Shown: in pieces, positions 7,570 through 14,221 of the stretch | Numbering within the stretch: position 1 is the stretch's first letter | Layout of the letters: every line of letters starts with the position of its first letter | The notes under the pieces: generated by a model | Told to the model about the DNA's origin: nothing | The model's database searches: none | What the model saw: the letters and a program-made list of their open reading frames with translations, nothing else | NCBI GenBank assembly: GCA_003164375.1 | Contig: PLTE01000292.1 | Span: forward strand, 1 to 14,646 | DNA: 14,646 nt | Origin: Hyphomicrobiales bacterium | GTDB lineage: Bacteria > Pseudomonadota > Alphaproteobacteria > Rhizobiales > Xanthobacteraceae | Direction of reading: 5' to 3' | Made by a program: the position numbers and the translations under genes

Positions 7570-9120
7570 CTACCCCATTAACACCACCGGCTCCCGCCCG
7601 ATCAGCCGCGCCAGCGAGCGCAGGCGGTTGACGATGCGCTCACCGGCAAGGCTTGCGAATTCGCCGGGCAGGCGCAGCGCCAGGCGGTGGCGCTCGATGG
7701 CGAGCGGGGTCTCGGGCAGAACCGCGGGCATGGCGGCGGAAATGACATAAGCCAGCCGCAGCGCCGCGCCGTGCACGCGGGCACGGTCCAGCATGCGGGT
7801 CGAGACGAGTTCGCGCAGCCGCGGCGACAGTTCGTCGTCCATCACCAATCCGACATGACGGAAGAACACGGTCAGCGCCAGATAGGCGCGGCCGGGATGA
7901 TCGATGCCGGAAAAGCCGCCGTGGGCGATGAGATTGAGCGACTGCTCGCTGCGGTAATCGGGGTGCGCGCGCCAGCCGATATCGGCAAGCAGGCACGCCG
8001 CGTGACGCAAGCGGCGCTCCTCGACGGTTTCATCGAGGCCCGAGGTCGTCATGAAGCGGTCGGTCCATGCGATCAGCTCTTCGCCGTGGCGCGGCGAGCG
8101 CGAGCGCAACTGGTTGAGATGGCGCGCCGCTTCGATCAGCGCGTCCTTCTCCTTTTCCCTGTTCTTCAACAGCGAATAAAGCAGCCCCTCGCGTACGCCG
8201 AGTGCTGAGAACACCACTTGCCGCGGCTTGCCGACCCGCAAAATGTGTTCGAGCACCAGCGCTGCATAGGGCAATAGCGGCCGCCGCGCATTGTTCACCA
8301 CTTCGATGTTGGACAAGGTCTCGACGTTGACGCGATGCACCAGTTTGGCGAATTCGAGCGCTTCGTCGGCGGCAATGGCGTAGCCGTGCATGACGTGGAG
8401 CGGATAGCCGGTCTGCCACATGTGCAACCGCGCCAGCGAGCGCCAAGTGCCGCCGACGGCGTAAAAGGTGCGATCCTCGCAGGCTTTGAGGATCGACAAC
8501 CGGTCGAGCGACTTTCGCACGATCTTCTCGGCTTTTTTCACCGACTTCGCCGATATGTCCGCAAGCGCCAGGCCGCCGAGCGGCCGGGTCAGGCCATGCC
8601 GGGCGCGCATGCCGCGGATATCGACAAGCTCCAGCGAGCCGCCGCCGAGATCGCCGACAACGCCGTCGGCGCGATGGACGCCGGAGATGACGCCAAGCGC
8701 CGTCAGCTCGGCCTCGCGCGCACCGGAAAGCACGTCGATCTCGGTTCCTATGGTGCGTTCGGCGAGCTTGATGAAGGCGCGGCCGTTCTTGGCGTCGCGA
8801 CAGGCCGCCGTGGCAATGGCCAGCGTTCGCTTCACGCCCATGGTCTGGCACAGCGCCCGGAAGCGCTTGAGCGTCGCGAGCGCATGCTGGACCGCATCGG
8901 CGGCGAGGAGGCCTGTCGACTGCACTTCGCGGCCGAGCCCGCATAAGGCTTTCTCGTTGAACAGCTCGGTCGGGCTGCGCGTCAGACCCTCGTAGACGAC
9001 AAGGCGGACGGAGTTCGACCCGATATCGATCACCGCGATCGGCGGACCGTGGTCAAGCCGCCCCTGCGCGTGGGATTCCTCCGCGCGGATTTTCTGGGCG
9101 TGGAATTTGGCGCTGCTCAT
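7570..9120 (-). CDS. ppx: Exopolyphosphatase (Ppx/GppA family)
   Basis: The product of about 516 residues hydrolyses terminal phosphates from inorganic polyphosphate and may also act on pppGpp, as Ppx/GppA relatives do. The ASKHA-fold N-terminal half shows the phosphate-1 loop AVIDIGSNSVRL (D32), the LSGAREAEL segment carrying the likely catalytic Glu (E136), and the second phosphate loop VVGDLGGGSLEL (D157, E164). The C-terminal half has the HD-like helical domain seen in long Ppx proteins (RHAACLLADIGWRAHPDYR). Its length matches E. coli Ppx (513 aa). It lies downstream of ppk in the same direction, after a 173-nt gap. ATG 9120 was chosen; a TTG at 9129 would add three residues. No good SD is seen. 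The gene ends tail-to-tail with the STAND gene, only 28 bases away, with no terminator hairpin between them. Confidence 0.95.
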   Translation of the reverse strand: MSSAKFHAQKIRAEESHAQGRLDHGPPIAVIDIGSNSVRLVVYEGLTRSPTELFNEKALCGLGREVQSTGLLAADAVQHALATLKRFRALCQTMGVKRTLAIATAACRDAKNGRAFIKLAERTIGTEIDVLSGAREAELTALGVISGVHRADGVVGDLGGGSLELVDIRGMRARHGLTRPLGGLALADISAKSVKKAEKIVRKSLDRLSILKACEDRTFYAVGGTWRSLARLHMWQTGYPLHVMHGYAIAADEALEFAKLVHRVNVETLSNIEVVNNARRPLLPYAALVLEHILRVGKPRQVVFSALGVREGLLYSLLKNREKEKDALIEAARHLNQLRSRSPRHGEELIAWTDRFMTTSGLDETVEERRLRHAACLLADIGWRAHPDYRSEQSLNLIAHGGFSGIDHPGRAYLALTVFFRHVGLVMDDELSPRLRELVSTRMLDRARVHGAALRLAYVISAAMPAVLPETPLAIERHRLALRLPGEFASLAGERIVNRLRSLARLIGREPVVLMG

Positions 9121-9152
9121 CGCGTGCAATCAGCAAATACCGGTCATGGCGT

Positions 9153-9187
9153 CGTCCGCCAAGCTCGTCCGCCAAGCTCGTCCGCCA
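9153..9187. repeat. Short tandem repeat, 13-nt unit, about 2.7 copies
   Basis: The unit CGTCCGCCAAGCT occurs at 9153-9165 and 9166-9178, and its first nine bases recur at 9179-9187. It lies just upstream of the ppx start, in the gap between ppk and ppx. The copies are identical, as expected from recent slippage. It would lie in the ppx leader or the ppk-ppx intercistronic RNA. No function can be assigned. Confidence 0.85.
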
Positions 9188-9214
9188 CTTGGCCGCGGAT
9201 CGTGCATCGTATGG

Positions 9215-9235
9215 GTTGTCGCTACAGTTGTCGCT
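9215..9235. repeat. Pair of 9-nt direct repeats with 12-nt period upstream of ppx
   Basis: GTTGTCGCT occurs at 9215-9223 and again at 9227-9235, three bases apart. On the ppx coding strand this reads as two AGCGACAAC half-sites about one helical turn apart, the geometry of a tandem activator site. The period resembles that of a PhoB box, but the sequence does not match the CTGTCAT consensus. An internal promoter for ppx is possible; no convincing -10/-35 pair is seen. Confidence 0.5.
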
Positions 9236-9293
9236 GACTGGGCCCGGCACGGCAGCGCGCGCTCACCCTACGCGATTCGGCGCCGCTCCACAT

Positions 9294-11567
9294 TCACTCC
9301 GGACGATGCCGCAAGCGGGGAATGGTATCCTTATGCGACTTGCCGCGGCCGGACAGACTGGGATTTGTCATGAAATAGGTGGTGGCGTTGAACACTTCCT
9401 CGCCCTTGGCCGGCACGATGCGCTCCGACGAACCGTCGGAAAGCAGCTGCCAGCTCTGCTCGTTGTCCTTCAGATTGGCGACCATGATCTGATCGAGCAC
9501 CTGTTCGTGCACGGTCGGATTGAGGATCGGGCACAACACTTCGACACGGCGGTCGAGATTGCGTGGCATCATGTCGGCTGACGAAATATAGACCGCGGCC
9601 TTCGGGTGCGGCAGGCCGTGGCCTGAGCCGAAACAGTAGATACGGCCGTGCTCGAGGAAACGGCCCACGATGGATTTGACGCGGATATTGTCGGACAGCC
9701 CGGGCACGCCGGGCCGCAAACAGCAGATGCCGCGCACCACCAGATCGATCGGCACGCCGGCACTCGACGCCTTATACAACGCATCGATGATGTCGGAATC
9801 GACCAGCGCGTTCATCTTCATCCAGATCGCCGCTGGGCGTCCGGCTTTGGCGTGCGCGATCTCCTCGGCGATGTGCTCCTGGATGCGCTTGCGCAGCGAC
9901 AAAGGCGACACCGCCATGCGCTCGAGCTCGGCCGGCTCCGCATAGCCGGTGATGAAATTGAACACCCGGGCGACGTCGCGCGCGATGGCGGGATCGCAGG
10001 TGAAGAACGACAGGTCGGTATAGATGCGCGCCGTCACCGGATGATAATTACCGGTCCCGACATGCACATAGGAGGCAAGCGCCGTGCCCTCGCGGCGCAG
10101 CACCAGCGACAGCTTGGCGTGGGTCTTGAGCTCGATGAATCCGAATACGACCTGCACGCCAGCGCGTTCGAGGTCGCGCGCCCAGCGGATATTGGCCTCC
10201 TCGTCGAAGCGCGCCTTCAACTCGACCAGAGCGGTGACCGATTTGCCGGCTTCGGCGGCTTCCGCCAGCGCCTTGATGATCGGCGAGTCGGCCGAGGTGC
10301 GATAGAGCGTCTGCTTGATCGCGACCACGTCCGGATCGCGCGCCGCCTGCTCCAAAAAATTCACCACCACATCGAACGATTCGTAGGGGTGGTGGATGAC
10401 GAGGTCCTTCTGGCGGATCGCGGCGAAGCAATCGCCGCCGTGGTCGCGAACGCGGTCGGGGTAGCGCGGCGTATAGGGCACGAATTCGAGGTCGGGGCGG
10501 TCGAGATTGCCGATTTGTCCCATCTCGTTGAGCGCGAGCACGCCATCGACGCTGAACACGCTGTCGTCCGACGCGCTCAGCGCGCGTTGCACGAAGCGCC
10601 GCAGCTCCACCGGCATCGTTGCCTCGATATCGAGCCTGATGACGGTGCCGCGGCGGCGGCGCTTGAGCGCGGTCTCGAACAAGCGCACCAGATCTTCGGC
10701 TTCTTCCAGGATTTCGACTTCGGAGTCGCGGGTGACGCGAAATGCGCCGAGCCCTTTCACGGCATAGCCGGGGAATAGCTTGCCGATAAAAAGGCTGGTG
10801 GCGCCTTCGATCGAGATCAACCGCACTTTGCCGCCTTCGCCCGACTGCGGCAGCCGCACGAACCGCTCTATACGGTTGGGCATGCGGATGAGCGCGTTCA
10901 TCGCCCTGCCGTCTTTGCTCCGTGCAAGCTGCAGCGCGATGGTGAATCCGAGATTGGGGATGAACGGGAAAGGGTGCGCCGGATCGACGGCGAGCGGCGT
11001 CAGGAGCGGAAATACGTGCTCCAGGAAATAGTTCTCAAGCCAAGCCCTCTCGGCTTTGGTGACGTCGGGGCCATCGACCAGGACGATGCCGGCGCCGGCG
11101 AGGGCTGAGCGAATCTCGCGCCATTGCGCCTGCTGATCCTCGACCAGAACAGACACGGCCTCGGCGATGCGGACCAGTTGCTCTGCGGGGGTCAATCCCT
11201 CGGGACTTCTGGTATTGATCGCCTCGCGCACCTGCGCGCGGAGGCCGGCGACGCGCACCATAAAGAACTCGTCGAGATTGTTGGCCGAGATCGACAGGAA
11301 TTTCAGTCGCTCGAGCAGCGGGTTCCTGTGGTTGGCCGATTCTTCCAACACCCGGCGGTTGAAGTTCAGCCACGACAGCTCGCGATTGATGAAGCGGTCC
11401 GGGCTGGACACCAGTTCCGAGGCGGGATGGTGCGGCGCCGATTCGTGGACCCGCAGCGTCGCCAGCTGCAGCACGGGGCCGGATTCTTGTTCGGCAGCAG
11501 TCGCTTGGCCCCCTTCGGCCGCGACGGATCCATGCTTTTCGAGCGCTACATTCGCCACTTTTGTCAT
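9294..11567 (-). CDS. ppk: Polyphosphate kinase 1
   Basis: The 757-residue product reversibly transfers the gamma phosphate of ATP onto a growing polyphosphate chain. The family hallmarks are present: an N-terminal domain (about 55-160) with RFINRELSWLNFNRRVLEE and ANNLDEFFMVRVAGLR; the autophosphorylated His region YVHVGTGNYHPVTARIYTD, with H502 equivalent to E. coli H435; and the second histidine H640 in FLEHGRIYCF (E. coli H592), followed by YISSADMMPRNLDRRVEV. It is longer than E. coli Ppk (688 aa) because of a roughly 50-residue low-complexity N-terminal extension. ATG 11567 was chosen; TTG 11582 would add five residues. The gene sits between hdaA and ppx in the same direction and makes the polymer that the next gene's product degrades. 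A candidate promoter lies upstream. Confidence 0.97.
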   Translation of the reverse strand: MTKVANVALEKHGSVAAEGGQATAAEQESGPVLQLATLRVHESAPHHPASELVSSPDRFINRELSWLNFNRRVLEESANHRNPLLERLKFLSISANNLDEFFMVRVAGLRAQVREAINTRSPEGLTPAEQLVRIAEAVSVLVEDQQAQWREIRSALAGAGIVLVDGPDVTKAERAWLENYFLEHVFPLLTPLAVDPAHPFPFIPNLGFTIALQLARSKDGRAMNALIRMPNRIERFVRLPQSGEGGKVRLISIEGATSLFIGKLFPGYAVKGLGAFRVTRDSEVEILEEAEDLVRLFETALKRRRRGTVIRLDIEATMPVELRRFVQRALSASDDSVFSVDGVLALNEMGQIGNLDRPDLEFVPYTPRYPDRVRDHGGDCFAAIRQKDLVIHHPYESFDVVVNFLEQAARDPDVVAIKQTLYRTSADSPIIKALAEAAEAGKSVTALVELKARFDEEANIRWARDLERAGVQVVFGFIELKTHAKLSLVLRREGTALASYVHVGTGNYHPVTARIYTDLSFFTCDPAIARDVARVFNFITGYAEPAELERMAVSPLSLRKRIQEHIAEEIAHAKAGRPAAIWMKMNALVDSDIIDALYKASSAGVPIDLVVRGICCLRPGVPGLSDNIRVKSIVGRFLEHGRIYCFGSGHGLPHPKAAVYISSADMMPRNLDRRVEVLCPILNPTVHEQVLDQIMVANLKDNEQSWQLLSDGSSERIVPAKGEEVFNATTYFMTNPSLSGRGKSHKDTIPRLRHRPE

Positions 11568-11588
11568 AATCCGATACCGCAACTTATT

Positions 11589-11619
11589 GACATAAGGCGG
11601 CGGCGTGCCGCCTCGTCAA
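11589..11619 (-). promoter_or_regulatory. Candidate ppk promoter with an inverted repeat as spacer
   Basis: On the minus strand, TTGACG (11619-11614) resembles a -35 box and TATGTC (11594-11589) a weak -10. The 19 bases between them are exactly a perfect 7-bp inverted repeat, AGGCGGC-5 nt-GCCGCCT (11595-11613). It lies 22 bases before the ppk ATG. The repeat could be an operator covering the promoter. Alternatively it could be a terminator-like hairpin for hdaA, but no T-tract follows on either strand. The inverted repeat is certain; its role as promoter or operator is a guess. Confidence 0.35.
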
Positions 11620-11678
11620 GCCCGCTCACTCAGCATGGAAAATAATCGAATTCGAGGCGGCAGCCACGAGCCGAGCGC

Positions 11679-12368
11679 TTAGTCGCCGTCGCGGAACATT
11701 TCCGCCGCCAATGCACGGCTTGGCGGCCGCCCCTGGCGCAACGCTTCCTTGTCCAAAGCGATCACTGCTGCGCGCGCTGCCGCAAATGAGCGCTCGATAT
11801 GGGTGGAGAGATAGCGCACGACGGTTTCGTCGAGCATGAGCTGACGGTCGGCAGCGAGTTTTAGGATCACGCCGCGGAGCATGGCGTCGTCGGGCGCCTG
11901 TAGCGTGACCACCGGCAGCGCGCGCAGCCGCGAAACGACATCGGGAATTGCCACCGGCCAGATCGCCGGCGCAGCCCGCGCGGTGAAAAGCAAATAGACC
12001 TCTTCCTCACGCGCGAGGTTGATCAGATGGAACAGCGCGCGCTCGTCTTGGATCGCTGCGGCATCCTCGACGACCAATGCACCGGTCGCGAGCGCCCCCG
12101 GAACATCGGTCTCGACAAGATGATGCGCGAAAACCACCCGCGCGCCCGCCGCCGCAGCCCAAATCGTCGCCAGATGCGTCTTGCCGGATCCCTCCGGCCC
12201 CACCAACGCGATGGCGCGCGCCGGCCAGTCCGGCCAAGAATCGATCAATGCGAGCGCGTCCGCGTTACACGGTCCGGACAGAAAGTCCTCCCGCGCATAG
12301 CTTTCGGCATGGTCGAGCGCGAGTGCAAGCTGACGCGGGCGCGGCGACATCGCGTCTAATGCAGACAT
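11679..12368 (-). CDS. hdaA: HdaA, DnaA-related regulatory inactivation protein
   Basis: The 229-residue product is an AAA+ protein related to DnaA domain III but lacking the DNA-binding domain IV. With the DNA-loaded beta clamp, such proteins stimulate ATP hydrolysis by DnaA and prevent re-initiation (known for Hda of E. coli and HdaA of Caulobacter). The N-terminus carries a clamp-binding-like motif QLALAL (13-18). Walker A is GPEGSGKT (57-64; K63, T64), and the Walker B region is ALVVEDAAAI (E101, D102), followed by ALFHLINLAREE. The chain ends after the small lid-type helical region, at the usual length for the family. ATG 12350 (six residues shorter) is an equally plausible start; neither has an SD. 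It follows the PerM-like gene by 47 bases and precedes ppk by 111. Confidence 0.9.
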   Translation of the reverse strand: MSALDAMSPRPRQLALALDHAESYAREDFLSGPCNADALALIDSWPDWPARAIALVGPEGSGKTHLATIWAAAAGARVVFAHHLVETDVPGALATGALVVEDAAAIQDERALFHLINLAREEEVYLLFTARAAPAIWPVAIPDVVSRLRALPVVTLQAPDDAMLRGVILKLAADRQLMLDETVVRYLSTHIERSFAAARAAVIALDKEALRQGRPPSRALAAEMFRDGD

Positions 12369-12415
12369 GGCGCATTCAAGGAAGATATGGGCCGGTCGAA
12401 AAAAGCCATTGGCGT

Positions 12416-13483
12416 CTACGCTGCCCCATCGCCGGTGTAGAGCGGACTTTCCAGATAACGGCGGATCGCAAATCGGATCAGCACGCCGGCCGCGGCCGCC
12501 AGCGGCACGGCTAGCAGGAGTCCGACGAAACCGAACAGATAGCCGAACGCGAACAAGGCGAACATCAGCCAGACCGGGTGCAGTCCAACACTGTGGCCGA
12601 CGAGCTTCGGCGACAGCACGTTGCCCTCCATGAACTGGCCGACGAGAACGACGCCGGCAACGATCAGGATGCGGCTCCAGTCCGGAAAAAACTGGGCGAC
12701 CGCGACGCACAGCGAAACCAAAAGCGCGGTCAGCGAACCGACATAGGGAATGAAGCTGATAAGGCCGCAGACCACGCCGATCAGAAAGCCGAAGCTTAAG
12801 CCCGCGAGCGACAGGCCGACCGCATAATAGGAACCCAGTATCAGGCACACTCCGGACTGGCCGTGCACATAAGCGGAGATCGACGCGTCGATCTCGCGCG
12901 CCAGCTTGCGCACGGTGTCGCGCTGATGCAGCGGTATCAAATGATCGACGCTCGCCACGATGCGATCCCAATCGCAGCCCAGATAGAACGCCACGACCGG
13001 CGTGATGATCATCAGCGAGAAGATCGAAATCAGCGCTTGGCCTTTCGACCACAGCGACGCGAGCAATCCCGTCAGATAGCCCATCGCCTGACTCATCACA
13101 TCGCTGACGGATTTGTCGGCACCGCTGAGATTGTCGCCGACAAGGTGCTTGAGCCATGGATAGTTTTCGTCGCTCGCGAGATTTTGTAACCGCTGTGCAT
13201 AGGCCGGCGCGTTGGCGATGAAGCCCGAAAGCTGCCTGAGCAGCGGCGGCGTGATGAGCAGGAGCAAAAGCGCGAACGCGAGCGCAAAGCTTGCGAGAAT
13301 AAGAAACGAGGCCAGCGTCCGGCTCATGCCGCGTCTGGCCAGCCGTCGATTGAGGGGATCAAGCAGGTACGCGATCGCCATGCCGAGGACAAACGGCAGC
13401 AGGATCGGGCTCAATAGCCAAAGCAAGCCGATCAACACGACAAGGACTGCGAGCCAGAACACGACGTTGCGCTCGAAATGCAT
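12416..13483 (-). CDS. AI-2E family transporter / PerM-like permease
   Basis: The 355-residue product is an inner-membrane protein with about seven or eight hydrophobic segments: near 8-45 (two), 57-80, 146-169, 211-232, 233-263, 272-285 and 303-336. The conserved family core is clear: SFIPYVGSLTALL (about 243-255), then GQFMEGNVLSPKLVGHSVGLHP (about 282-303, where a Q..E.N.L.P.LVG pattern is typical), then GYLFGFVGLLLAVPLAA. Relatives have been linked to autoinducer-2 export or Na+/H+ antiport; the substrate here is unknown, and the protein is usually annotated only by family. The ATG start is well supported by an SD eight or so bases upstream. It starts 23 bases after the phosphatidyltransferase gene, so the two are almost surely co-transcribed. 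Confidence 0.92.
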   Translation of the reverse strand: MHFERNVVFWLAVLVVLIGLLWLLSPILLPFVLGMAIAYLLDPLNRRLARRGMSRTLASFLILASFALAFALLLLLITPPLLRQLSGFIANAPAYAQRLQNLASDENYPWLKHLVGDNLSGADKSVSDVMSQAMGYLTGLLASLWSKGQALISIFSLMIITPVVAFYLGCDWDRIVASVDHLIPLHQRDTVRKLAREIDASISAYVHGQSGVCLILGSYYAVGLSLAGLSFGFLIGVVCGLISFIPYVGSLTALLVSLCVAVAQFFPDWSRILIVAGVVLVGQFMEGNVLSPKLVGHSVGLHPVWLMFALFAFGYLFGFVGLLLAVPLAAAAGVLIRFAIRRYLESPLYTGDGAA

Positions 13484-13490
13484 TGCGCAC

Positions 13491-13496
13491 CCTTCC
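13491..13496 (-). promoter_or_regulatory. Ribosome binding site of the PerM-like gene
   Basis: On the minus strand GGAAGG lies seven bases before the ATG at 13483. It is one of the few good SD sequences in the window and fixes the start. The frame is open far upstream, back through the neighbouring gene, so the longer reading is not real. Confidence 0.7.
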
Positions 13497-13506
13497 GGCG
13501 CTGCGA

Positions 13507-14052
13507 TCAGTGGCCGGCGCCAAACGAGTTCATATGGCGGACCCACCCGGCGAGATAGAAGGCGATCGAGAGCAAGGTCAAGACGGCGACCAGCGCCATG
13601 ATCAGTTCTGACGGCAGGACGGCGGCGAAACCGAAGGCCTGCTCGGCCAGCACCAGCGTGGCGAGGACGATCTGGGCGACCGTATTGGCTTTCGAAACCA
13701 TGAGGGGACGGATCGGCATCGGCTTGCCCACCAGCCAGGACAGCAAAAAGGCGCTGATGATCATGATGTCGCGGGACACCACCAGGATAACGAGGAAGAT
13801 CGGCAGCGCACCGGCAACGCCGAGCGAAACATAGATCGAGACGATCAGCGCCTTGTCGGCCAACGGGTCGAGGTAGGCGCCAAGCTCGCTTGCCATATGA
13901 AAGCGCTTGGCGAGAAAACCGTCGACGGCATCGCTGATGCCGGCCGCCAGGAACAGGAGAAACGCAATGCGCATCTCTCCCGACGTGATCGCCCAGACCA
14001 CGATCGGCACCAATAATATGCGTCCCAAGGTGATGAGATTTGGGATACTCAA
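13507..14052 (-). CDS. CDP-alcohol phosphatidyltransferase, resembling CMP-forming cardiolipin synthase
   Basis: The 181-residue integral membrane enzyme bears the complete CDP-alcohol phosphatidyltransferase signature: D41-x2-D44-G45-x2-A48-K49-x8-G58-x3-D62-x3-D66. It has about five or six membrane helices. Such enzymes transfer a phosphatidyl group from CDP-diacylglycerol to an alcohol. It is usually annotated as PgsA-like, but the later motifs SRDIMIISAF (93-102) and VSKANTVAQIVL (119-130) fit the CMP-forming cardiolipin synthase branch (CRLS1-type) better than PgsA, where I expect a C-R-E and K-W-K-T pattern. The likely acceptor is therefore phosphatidylglycerol, giving cardiolipin. The start is probably TTG 14052, because relatives begin with (M)SIPNLITLGRI; a GTG at 14121 would add a 23-residue non-conserved leader. 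It is the first gene of the minus-strand cluster, divergent from purM. Confidence 0.85.
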   Translation of the reverse strand: MSIPNLITLGRILLVPIVVWAITSGEMRIAFLLFLAAGISDAVDGFLAKRFHMASELGAYLDPLADKALIVSIYVSLGVAGALPIFLVILVVSRDIMIISAFLLSWLVGKPMPIRPLMVSKANTVAQIVLATLVLAEQAFGFAAVLPSELIMALVAVLTLLSIAFYLAGWVRHMNSFGAGH

Positions 14053-14100
14053 ACCATGCCCCGGCCTGCAGTACGCTCTCGTCGGAACGGTCCGGCTTCC

Positions 14101-14155
14101 TGCGCACCCGTACTGAATCACACTATATACCCAGGTGCGTGAGCTTGCGCACCCG
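14101..14155. promoter_or_regulatory. Divergent control region between the phosphatidyltransferase gene and purM
   Basis: The 10-mer TGCGCACCCG occurs at 14101-14110 and again at 14146-14155. Between them, on the minus strand, TATAGT (14127-14122) matches five of six bases of a -10 box and would serve the phosphatidyltransferase gene, though no good -35 is seen. An inverted repeat GGTGCG-8 nt-CGCACC (14134-14153) overlaps the second copy, so the shared core is present three times (two direct, one inverted). This looks like a small repeated binding site for an unknown regulator. Confidence 0.35.
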
Positions 14156-14186
14156 CCGATTCCGACGTAGGAGGCGCCAGCAATAC

Positions 14187-14203
14187 CTCCCCAGCCTGGG
14201 GAG
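14187..14203. repeat. 17-nt palindrome overlapping the SD-like sequence of purM
   Basis: CTCCCCAG (14187-14194) and CTGGGGAG (14196-14203) are perfect inverted copies around a single base. As RNA this would fold as a 6-bp GC-rich stem with a 5-nt loop. Its right arm lies inside GGGGAGAGGG (14198-14207), the only SD-like sequence before purM, so the hairpin could block ribosome access. Similar C-rich/G-rich palindromes are, as I recall, scattered between genes in Rhizobiales, so a REP-type repeat fragment is an alternative. Confidence 0.6.
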
Positions 14204-14221
14204 AGGGTCTCAAGCGAATTG

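Noticed and set aside
2979..7580. A 7-base direct repeat CCCATTA at 2979-2985 and 7574-7580 flanking the STAND gene, a possible target-site duplication.
   Set aside because: The right copy is part of the ppx C-terminal codons, seven bases is likely by chance at this distance, and no terminal inverted repeats or transposase accompany it.
8030..8944. A 304-codon minus-strand frame overlapping ppx.
   Set aside because: Arg/Ala/His-rich out-of-frame translation of ppx; the Ppx motifs are all in the other frame.
9648..10778. A 376-codon open frame on the plus strand opposite ppk.
   Set aside because: It is antisense to conserved ppk motifs, rich in Arg/His/Asp as expected for a shadow frame of high-GC DNA, and matches no family I know.
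12369..13157. Extension of the hdaA frame far upstream, giving a 492-codon open frame.
   Set aside because: The extension overlaps the PerM-like gene out of frame and is Arg-rich; DnaA-like similarity begins only after 12368.
13484..14107. Extension of the PerM-like frame back to 14107.
   Set aside because: It runs out of frame through the phosphatidyltransferase gene, and a good SD precedes ATG 13483.
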